A stretch of 10,982 nt of DNA from assembly GCA_011523445.1 (NCBI GenBank), contig WTGT01000165.1, positions 1-10,982 on the forward strand. Reading direction: 5' to 3'. Below are positions 1 through 5,906 of the stretch, in pieces. The notes beneath the pieces are model-generated. The model had not been told where the DNA came from. It did not search any database and saw nothing but the letters and a program-made list of their open reading frames with translations. The first letter of the stretch is position 1; each line of letters begins with the position of its first letter. Source of the DNA: Paracoccaceae bacterium (lineage in GTDB: Bacteria; Pseudomonadota; Alphaproteobacteria; Rhodobacterales; Rhodobacteraceae). Position numbers and translations under genes: made by a program.

Positions 1-404
1 TCACCCTCATCCTTACCTATCAAAGCCCTGCCAAGAGCAGTCCGAACATTCAATTTGCCTTTTTCGAGATTTGCTTCTGGTTCACCAACGATCTGGTAGG
101 TTACTTCCTCTCCTGATTCCTCGTCTTCAAGGCTAACGGTGGCACCAAATTTTATTGATCCGTTCAACTGGGTAACATCAATTATCTCTGCCCTAGAAAG
201 AATGTTCTTGAGATAGGATATTCGGGCTTCAATCAAACCCTGCTTTTCCTTGGCTGAATGGTACTCGGCATTTTCACTCAAATCTCCCAGGGCCCTTGCA
301 TCGGCTATAGCCTTGATTATCTGAGGTCGATCTATCGAAACGAGTTTTTTCAAATCATCCTCGACATCGGTAACGCCGTTTTTGGTAATAAATATCCTGT
401 CCAT
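1..404 (-). CDS. greA: Transcription elongation factor GreA (partial, C-terminus beyond window)
   Basis: GreA enters the secondary channel of stalled RNA polymerase and stimulates cleavage of backtracked RNA so that transcription can resume. Translating the minus strand from ATG at 404-402 gives an open frame of 134 codons that runs off the left edge. It starts MDRIFITKNG and carries the coiled-coil tip motif GDLSENAEYH near residues 40-49, with the conserved Asp and Glu of the family. The loop-proximal segment IDVTQLNGSIKFGATVSL and the start of the C-terminal FKBP-like domain (YQIVGEPEANLEKGKLNV) follow. The family is about 157 residues long, so some 23 residues are missing beyond the edge. 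The start matches usual GreA N-termini; the Shine-Dalgarno before it is weak (AAAAAAG). It diverges from the gene at 766 across a 361-bp gap. Confidence 0.95.
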   Translation of the reverse strand, partial: MDRIFITKNGVTDVEDDLKKLVSIDRPQIIKAIADARALGDLSENAEYHSAKEKQGLIEARISYLKNILSRAEIIDVTQLNGSIKFGATVSLEDEESGEEVTYQIVGEPEANLEKGKLNVRTALGRALIGKDEG

Positions 405-695
405 AAATTTGCTTTTTTGAATATCAGATTGCGTAGAGGTTACTTCTTCATTCGAAGAAATTAAACCATGAATTTAATCAGCAACCATGTATTTGCAACA
501 CTTAAATCTGAGACTAAAATAAAGTCATATAATAAGTTTGAGTGAGTGTATTTGTAATCGAAACAGTCGGGTAGCCTGAATGAATCAGCAGTGCCGAAAA
601 GTAAATGGAGATGGGTTTTACAAGGTTAAAATTTTAAATCAATAAATAACCAAAAAACTAAAAAATGAGTGGTAATATGTTTGATTATAACATTT

Positions 696-720
696 TGGAA
701 ATGGTATTGAGGAATTTCCA
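696..720. promoter_or_regulatory. Inverted repeat upstream of the binding-protein gene (possible operator)
   Basis: TGGAAAT (696-702) and ATTTCCA (714-720) form perfect 7-base arms around an 11-base spacer, ending 45 bases before the start at 766. Size and location suit a dimeric regulator site, but in such AT-rich DNA a chance match is quite possible. No regulator gene is in view. Confidence 0.25.
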
Positions 721-758
721 TATATTTTATATTGAAAAGTTTGATTTTATTGAGGAAT
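705..758. repeat. 11-base direct repeat TATTGAGGAAT
   Basis: TATTGAGGAAT occurs at 705-715 and again at 748-758, offset by 43 bases. The second copy contains GAGGA (752-756), the likely ribosome binding site of the gene at 766. A looser match also precedes each copy (TTTGATTAT near 681, TTTGATTTTAT near 740), which suggests a small imprecise local duplication. The first copy may merely duplicate the ribosome binding site. Confidence 0.4.
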
Positions 759-765
759 CGTAGAT

Positions 766-1974
766 ATGAAGAATTCCAACACCGAGTTGCCATACCTTAA
801 GAGAGTTACGTTAGCGGTTCTCGTTACTGGAACGATGCTTGTGGTGGCTTTTACTCAAGAACTCCTAGGTGAAGAGCAGGTGAGTCCGGGTGTGTTCGAT
901 GACAGAGTCGTTTTCGGGCAATCAGCAGCATTCACCGGGCCTGCGCAAGCATTGGGATAGGCCATGCGCTTGGGCATCGAAGCGGCTTTCAGTGAACAGA
1001 ACGCCTCGGGGGGTGTGCATGGCCGTATGCTGGAACTGATTTCGATGGATGACCGATACGAGCCTAGTTTTGCCTATGCGAACACCCGCACTCTAATCGC
1101 CAAAGAGAAGGTATTCGGGTTGATCGGTGAGGTGGGTACACCAACATCGCGATCCGCTGCCCCGTTGGCTGATTCCGAAGCAGTACCGTTCCTTGCCCCA
1201 TTTACGGGTGCTGGCTTTCTACGAGATCCTGAATTAAAAACTGTGGTTAATCTGCGCGCGTCTTATGCTCAGGAAACCGAGCACATGGTTGAACGGCTTA
1301 CGGCGGATCTCGGGGTGACAAGAGTGGCTGTTTTGTACCAGAATGACTCTTATGGCCAGTCGGGATTAAATGGTGTAATTGATGCTCTTGACCGACACAG
1401 CCTTAAGCCGGTTGCCACGTGGTATTACGAGCGCAATACGAGTGCGGTCAAGGCTGCAGTATTTCATATCTCAGAGGCGAATCCAGAAGCTGTGATCATG
1501 ATTGGTGCCTACCAGCCGGTAGCTAATGCGATTTCACTTCTTCGACTTGACATAGACCCCATATTCCTCGCAGTCTCATTTGTCGGTAGCAATGCATTGG
1601 TGCGTGAGCTGGGGGAAGAAGCAACAGGAGTATTTATTACGCAGGTGGTACCGTTGCCTGATGATCACGATACTCCGGTAGTGACGGAGTACCTAGCGGC
1701 ACTTCAGTCCTTCAACGCCAACGCTGAGCCCGGATTTGTCTCCCTTGAGGGTTATCTGGCAGGACGATTGGCCATCTTTGGACTTAAGGCCTGCAAAGAT
1801 CTGACACGGAGTTGCTTTTTGAATGCACTTCAACATTCGCAATCGATTGATCTTTCCGGTGTAAGACTTCAATACGGTCCAGACGACAACCAAGGCTCCG
1901 ATGATGTGATCCTAACAATGATCGATCAGCAGGGCAGGATCGTACGAACCGCAAGTCTCGAAGGAAATAAATAA
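766..1974 (+). pseudogene. Branched-chain amino-acid-type ABC substrate-binding protein, interrupted by an amber codon
   Basis: This is a Peripla_BP_6/LivJ-type periplasmic ligand-binding protein of 402 residues if read through. Codons 1-64 encode a hydrophobic export signal (about residues 15-30) and the first strand, RVVFGQSAAFTGPAQALG. Codon 65 (958-960) is TAG, and the same frame resumes as AMRLGIEAAFSEQNASGGVH. Family members known to me have Gln there, so one C-to-T change (CAG to TAG) explains it. The rest is intact, with hallmarks LIGEVGTPTSRSAAPLADS, EAVIMIGAYQPVANAI, SFVGSNALVRELG and EPGFVSLEGYLAGRLAIFG. ATG at 964 could allow reinitiation, but that product would lack the signal peptide. 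GAGGA at 752-756 supports the start at 766. No ABC permease or ATPase genes are adjacent; the next gene is a sensor-like protein, so a sensing role is more likely than transport. The ligand is unknown. A sequencing error or suppression of the stop cannot be excluded. Confidence 0.8.
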
Positions 1975-3773
1975 TGGAGCGTTTACTCATACTGCTAAGA
2001 TGGGCTGTTGCAACGGTCAGCCTGATCGTATTTCCCCTTGTCAGTGCTACCGCTAGCGAGAAATCGATTTCTGTCCATGACCAATCCTCTAACATTCATG
2101 CGGCAATCGCCGTGCTTGGCGTGGTTCGCAACGTGCAATCAATTGTTGCCACGGCCTCTGTGAAAACTAGCGCCGGAATGACCCCCGAAGCGATGGCTAA
2201 GTCCAAGATATCCATCGATACCTATGCAGCGGAGGCTCGCCAACAACTTGACCTGCTTGCCCTTGCGAATCATGAGGATTATGCATTACGCATGCATGGG
2301 TTGCTTGACGAGTTGGTTCTCAATGCACAGATACTCGAAGAAGGCAGGCTTCAGGTAGCACAAATTTTGCGAGATTTGCAAAGCAGCCGAAAGCAACTTA
2401 TCGCTGCAACAAATTGGCATTTGCTCCCCGCCGCTATTACCAGCGAAGACGACCTTTTCTATCGCATGGTATACAGTCACAGGGATACAAAAGGACTGTC
2501 CTCTCAGACTGCCAGCACAATTCCAATCGAGGATATGAAACTGTATGACCGCTTGGCATCCCTTATCCAACAGGTAGACCAAGGCTCCATGATACTGGAG
2601 ATTGCAACGCGACTTCCTGGTGGGAGACAGTACGTGAGCACCGTGGAAGAGAATCTGAATCTGGCTATGTACCAGTTGCGGGAAAACATCGAAAGTCTTG
2701 CCGACACCCACAGTGACGATTTGGCTCCTACTCTTATACCGTATGTGCAGGACTTGATTGCCGCTGCCTACGGAGAAGCGAATCTCATTGAATTGATGAA
2801 AAACCGACTACGACTAATCGAACAGGAAACTAAGCTTTCCCGAACCGTAGCCACCGTCTCGGCTGCCATGCTAATAGAACTGAATGCTCTACTGGAGCAG
2901 ACCATCGCCGATATTGAACTTACGGATGCAGGAGTCGATATAGCTAGGGTTTTGCGGGCTGCCTTGAAGGTACAGTGGCACGCATCTGAAGTCGCATCTT
3001 ATTCTGCGGAACCAACCACCGCCAACACACCACTTATTGATAATCCAGAGACTTACAGCGTTGTCACTGCCCATATTTCCGGTATTCATCAGGAGTTGGA
3101 TACTTTAAGTGATCTAGGCTACGATTATGCAGTGGCGCAGTTACGCCCAGAGATCGAGCGGCTTGATGTGGTCACCGGTCGCATTATTGGAGGACGCCCT
3201 GAACTGGCTTCAGCCTTGCGAGCGGCTGGGAAACAACGGGCTGAATTGCGAACATTCATGGATTATAAACTCAAACCTGCTGTGATTGTGAGCCTGGATA
3301 ACCAGCTATACTACATGCTTACGGGAAGAAGCGAATTCCGCGATGGAGACCATACCGATATGGACTCGCTGTCGCATCTTGAATATTTGCGTTATTGGCA
3401 CCTTGCGTCCATCAACATTTCACTGTTTCGTACTTTTTCCGGTCTGATAATCGCCCTGATCATGACCGAACCCACCTTGATCGGGGAAGGCGAGGAACGT
3501 TTTTTCACAGCATCTCATCGCCTTGAAAGGAGCATCGATTTTCTTGAACAGAACGGAGGGCCAGATATGGATCCGAAGTTACCAGAACTAGCTCGTCATT
3601 TCATAGCCTTTGGAAACAGCGAGTCGGACTTTTTCGATTCACTGCGGCAAAGATTGCCTCTTATTGCCGCCGAAAACGAACTGCGTGAAACAGCAAGACA
3701 GATCGATTCCAGATTGCAGGCCGATGTTGATATATTGCTCGATGACATATTCCAGAATGCCATGTCGTATTAA
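1974..3773 (+). CDS. Exported helical protein resembling the periplasmic part of a membrane sensor; output domain absent
   Basis: The 599-residue product starts with a signal peptide or membrane anchor (hydrophobic residues 4-25). The remainder is almost wholly alpha-helical, Leu/Ala/Glu-rich, with no Cys and no obvious enzyme motif. It consists of two tandem copies of one unit, about 41-311 and 320-593: LMKNRLRLIEQETKLS (274-289) aligns with LRQRLPLIAAENELRE (557-572), and LLPAAITSEDDLFYRM (150-165) aligns with LKPAVIVSLDNQLYYM (433-448). Similar double helical regions form the periplasmic sensor of some alphaproteobacterial histidine kinases and nucleotide cyclases, where a second membrane helix and a cytosolic domain follow. 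Here translation stops six residues after the second unit (AMSY, TAA), so those parts are missing. The start overlaps the upstream stop (TAATG, 1972-1976), with AAGGA at 1961-1965, so it is translationally coupled to the binding protein. It may be a truncated remnant or a free-standing sensor partner. Sensor family is inferred from architecture, not proven. Confidence 0.6.
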   Translation: MERLLILLRWAVATVSLIVFPLVSATASEKSISVHDQSSNIHAAIAVLGVVRNVQSIVATASVKTSAGMTPEAMAKSKISIDTYAAEARQQLDLLALANHEDYALRMHGLLDELVLNAQILEEGRLQVAQILRDLQSSRKQLIAATNWHLLPAAITSEDDLFYRMVYSHRDTKGLSSQTASTIPIEDMKLYDRLASLIQQVDQGSMILEIATRLPGGRQYVSTVEENLNLAMYQLRENIESLADTHSDDLAPTLIPYVQDLIAAAYGEANLIELMKNRLRLIEQETKLSRTVATVSAAMLIELNALLEQTIADIELTDAGVDIARVLRAALKVQWHASEVASYSAEPTTANTPLIDNPETYSVVTAHISGIHQELDTLSDLGYDYAVAQLRPEIERLDVVTGRIIGGRPELASALRAAGKQRAELRTFMDYKLKPAVIVSLDNQLYYMLTGRSEFRDGDHTDMDSLSHLEYLRYWHLASINISLFRTFSGLIIALIMTEPTLIGEGEERFFTASHRLERSIDFLEQNGGPDMDPKLPELARHFIAFGNSESDFFDSLRQRLPLIAAENELRETARQIDSRLQADVDILLDDIFQNAMSY

Positions 3774-3970
3774 TAGCCCATCTTCCAGTATTTCAGTTTT
3801 GGAATCATCCACTTCCAAACCAAACAGTTTTCGATATCCATCTACTATTTGGGATTTAGACTCAGAACGGTACCCTATGAATTGAACACGCTCGGATTAA
3901 TGTTTTCTGCACTGCTGCAACCCGTGTTATCTCATCGGCTATCTGAAAATATTCAAATGTGATGGCCCTG
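3768..3970 (-). pseudogene. Possible frameshifted coding remnant, unidentified
   Basis: Read on the minus strand, 3969 down to about 3890 gives an open stretch that looks protein-like (AITFEYFQIADEITRVAAVQ, then KTLIRA) and then hits a TGA. From about 3893 down to 3768 a second minus frame continues plausibly: SERVQFIGYRSESKSQIVDG, then YRKLFGLEVDDSKTEILEDG, then LLIRHG. Joining them needs one frame slip near 3887-3897. No start codon, stop context or family was recognised. The left end abuts or slightly overlaps the 3' end of the sensor-like gene, which would fit a deletion or rearrangement junction there. This is pattern reading of about 200 bases and could be chance. Confidence 0.25.
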
Positions 3971-4104
3971 AAAGAAAAAATTTTAATTTTACCTATCTGA
4001 TTCTGTAAATGCTCTGGATTAATCAGGATAGTTTTGTATTTTTACATCTTTCAAAGTCAATCAATTTGGTCCGGTTCAAAACCAATCCATACGGGAATTA
4101 AAAT
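3774..4104. other. Gap between the sensor-like gene and ETF-QO
   Basis: This holds the possible antisense remnant (3768-3970) and an AT-rich 135-base leader for the ETF-QO gene. CGGGA at 4092-4096 is a weak ribosome binding site for the ATG at 4105. GATTAATC (4017-4024) is a perfect 8-base palindrome without extended arms. No clear promoter, terminator or intact gene is visible on either strand. Confidence 0.5.
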
Positions 4105-5757
4105 ATGGCTGAAATCGAACGTGAAGTAATGGAATTTGATGTCGTCATTGTTGGCGCAGGACCGGCAGGTCTTTCTGCTGCAATCAGGCTCAAGCAAAAT
4201 AACCCGGAATTGGAAGTCTGTGTATTGGAAAAGGGTGCCGAGGTCGGGTCTCACATTTTATCCGGTGCCGTACTGGATCCCATAGGGTTAAACACCCTGA
4301 TTCCCGATTGGGAAAAACGAAATGCACCCCTGAATGTTCCTGTAACCGAGGATAACTTCTATGTCCTTGGAGAAGGTGGGCAAATCAAGATTCCTAACTG
4401 GTCCATGCCACCACTCATGAACAACCATGGGAACTATATCGTTTCGATGGCCAATGTTTGCCGATGGATGGCCGAGCAGGCAGAGGAGCTTGAAGTTGAA
4501 GTATATCCCGGCATGGCCTGTTCGGAACTCGTATTTGATGGTGATGACAGAGTTGCAGGAGTCGTAGCCGGTGAATTTGGTAAACAACCTGATGGCACAC
4601 CAGGTGATAACTATGAACCGGGAATAGAGGTCAAAGGCAGGTTTCTATTTCTTTGTGAAGGAGCCAGGGGGTCATTAACCAAGCAGGTTATCGAAAAATA
4701 CAGGCTGGACAAGGATTCGGATTTTCCAAAATTTGGACTTGGTATGAAGGAAATTTGGGAAATTGACCCTGAAAAGCACAAGCTGGGAAGTGTAACACAT
4801 ACAGCCGGATGGCCTCTCAACTCGAAAACAGGGGGAGGATCGTTTCTTTATCATATGGAAAAAAACCAGATCAGCCTTGGCTTTGTTGTCCATCTGAACT
4901 ATGCCAACCCCTACATCTATCCCTATATGGAGTTTCAAAGGTTCAAGCATCATCATTTGGTGAGTTCCCTGCTAGAGGGTGGCAAACGCATAGCCTATGG
5001 CGCCAGGGCCATAACCGAAGGTGGTTGGCAGTCAATTCCCAAGACCACTTTTCCCGGGGGTGTATTGGTAGGTTGTTCAGCAGGTTTGGTCAATGTGCCA
5101 AGAATCAAGGGAAACCACAACGCCATGTTGAGCGGCATATTCGCTGCGGATGCCGCAACCGAGGCTCTTGAAAAAGGATCGAGTGAACAGGAATTGGTTG
5201 CCTATGAACAAAAATTGCGAAACGGCCCCATTAGCAAGGACCTGAAGAAAGTCAAAAATGTGAAACCATTGTGGTCACGCTATGGTCTTTATGGCTCTCT
5301 CGCCTTTGGAGCTGTCGATATGTGGTGCTCAACACTTTTTGGGGGAAGTCCCTTTGGAACCTTGAAACATGGAAAATCTGATGCCGAAAGTACCGAATCG
5401 GCCAGCAAGCACAAGGAAATAGAATATCCCAAACCTGACGGCAAGATCAGTTTTGACCGCCTTACCAATGTCAGCTATTCGGGAACCAATCATGAAGAGG
5501 GACAACCCGTTCACCTGCACTTGGCTGATCCGACCATTCCTATAAGTGTTAACCTGCCGAATTACTCTGAACCGGCGCAAAGATACTGCCCGGCGGGAGT
5601 TTATGAAGTTCTTGAAAACAGTGATGGGGGCAAGGAGTTCAAAATCAATTACCAAAACTGCGTGCATTGCAAAACCTGCGATATCAAGGATCCGAGTCAA
5701 AATATCAACTGGTGCACACCTCAAGGTGGGGACGGACCAAATTATCCCAATATGTAA
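4105..5757 (+). CDS. Electron transfer flavoprotein:ubiquinone oxidoreductase (ETF-QO)
   Basis: ETF-QO is a membrane-associated FAD and [4Fe-4S] enzyme that oxidises reduced electron transfer flavoprotein and passes the electrons to ubiquinone. This links acyl-CoA, amino-acid and methylated-amine dehydrogenases to respiration. The 550-residue product has the usual family length. It starts with a Rossmann FAD site, FDVVIVGAGPAGLSAAIRLK (residues 11-30), followed by the strongly conserved LEKGAEVGSHILSGAVLDP. The middle carries GARAITEGGWQSIPKTTFPG and VGCSAGLVNVPRIKGNHNAM, typical of the quinone/membrane region. Four Cys suited to bind the iron-sulfur cluster are at 495 (RYCPAGVY), 519, 522 and 525 (CVHCKTCDIKDP), and the protein ends with the family signature NINWCTPQGGDGPNYPNM. 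Nothing is missing. It begins ATG at 4105 after a 331-base gap and heads a group with the TPR gene and ispE. FixC is a shorter paralogue and is excluded by length and the intact ferredoxin-like tail. Confidence 0.97.
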   Translation: MAEIEREVMEFDVVIVGAGPAGLSAAIRLKQNNPELEVCVLEKGAEVGSHILSGAVLDPIGLNTLIPDWEKRNAPLNVPVTEDNFYVLGEGGQIKIPNWSMPPLMNNHGNYIVSMANVCRWMAEQAEELEVEVYPGMACSELVFDGDDRVAGVVAGEFGKQPDGTPGDNYEPGIEVKGRFLFLCEGARGSLTKQVIEKYRLDKDSDFPKFGLGMKEIWEIDPEKHKLGSVTHTAGWPLNSKTGGGSFLYHMEKNQISLGFVVHLNYANPYIYPYMEFQRFKHHHLVSSLLEGGKRIAYGARAITEGGWQSIPKTTFPGGVLVGCSAGLVNVPRIKGNHNAMLSGIFAADAATEALEKGSSEQELVAYEQKLRNGPISKDLKKVKNVKPLWSRYGLYGSLAFGAVDMWCSTLFGGSPFGTLKHGKSDAESTESASKHKEIEYPKPDGKISFDRLTNVSYSGTNHEEGQPVHLHLADPTIPISVNLPNYSEPAQRYCPAGVYEVLENSDGGKEFKINYQNCVHCKTCDIKDPSQNINWCTPQGGDGPNYPNM

Positions 5758-5775
5758 TCTCGATTTTATCAGATT

Positions 5776-5799
5776 CACAATATAATGAATTCAATTGTG
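5776..5799. promoter_or_regulatory. Inverted repeat in the ETF-QO/TPR gap
   Basis: CACAAT (5776-5781) and ATTGTG (5794-5799) are 6-base arms with a 12-base spacer, 19 bases after the ETF-QO stop. There is no T-tract, so it does not look like an intrinsic terminator. It could be an operator or chance. A strong ribosome-binding-like GGAGG (5802-5806) follows immediately but has no usable start codon after it. Confidence 0.2.
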
Positions 5800-5834
5800 T
5801 TGGAGGACGAATATAATTCAGCCTATTGGTTTTT

Positions 5835-5864
5835 GATTCTTTATGGGAATCCTTTTTCCGGATT
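5835..5864 (+). terminator. Weak terminator-like hairpin upstream of the TPR gene
   Basis: GATTC (5835-5839) pairs with GAATC (5847-5851), followed by CTTTTT. A competing hairpin uses AATCC (5848-5852) with GGATT (5860-5864) around the T-run. Both stems are 5 bp and AT-rich, so termination after ETF-QO would be inefficient at best. The mutually exclusive pairing resembles an attenuator in outline only. Confidence 0.15.
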
Positions 5865-5906
5865 GTTATCCATCTTGTGGTAAGATGCCAGTAAAGGAAG
5901 GGTGAT

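Larger units (their letters stand above)
405..765. other. AT-rich intergenic region between greA and the binding-protein unit
   Basis: No convincing gene is seen on either strand. The stretch must hold the divergent promoters of greA (leftward) and of the 766-3773 unit (rightward), but no strong -35/-10 pair stands out. The best leftward candidate is TTGCAA (493-498) followed 16 bases later on the minus strand by TAAATT (471-476), which is only a guess. The part next to 766 carries an inverted repeat and an 11-base direct repeat, listed separately. A 6-bp hairpin (TTCTTC 444-449 / GAAGAA 454-459) lies in the greA leader with no T-tract. Confidence 0.6.

Noticed and set aside
444..459. Hairpin TTCTTC-ATTC-GAAGAA in the greA leader as a terminator
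   Set aside because: The stem is AT-rich, there is no T-tract on either side in the relevant direction, and it sits inside the 5' leader rather than after a gene.
258..464. 68-residue plus-strand reading frame
   Set aside because: It lies mostly antisense to greA, whose own frame is clearly conserved, and it has no ribosome site or recognisable motif.
580..645. 21-codon plus-strand frame beginning MNQQCRKVNGDG
   Set aside because: There is no ribosome binding site, it is very short, and no family is recognised; it is indistinguishable from chance in the greA leader.
958..960. TAG as a sense codon (alternative code or programmed recoding)
   Set aside because: The TPR gene ends with TAG at the expected place where ispE begins, and the permease gene also ends in TAG, so TAG acts as a normal stop here. 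No recoding hairpin was evident after 960.
3610..3885. 91-residue plus-strand frame overlapping the 3' end of the sensor-like gene
   Set aside because: Its composition is Ser/Pro-rich and noise-like, and the overlapping frame is clearly coding up to 3773.
4675..4956. Minus-strand reading frames inside the ETF-QO gene
   Set aside because: They are shadows of a strongly conserved plus-strand gene and have no motifs of their own.
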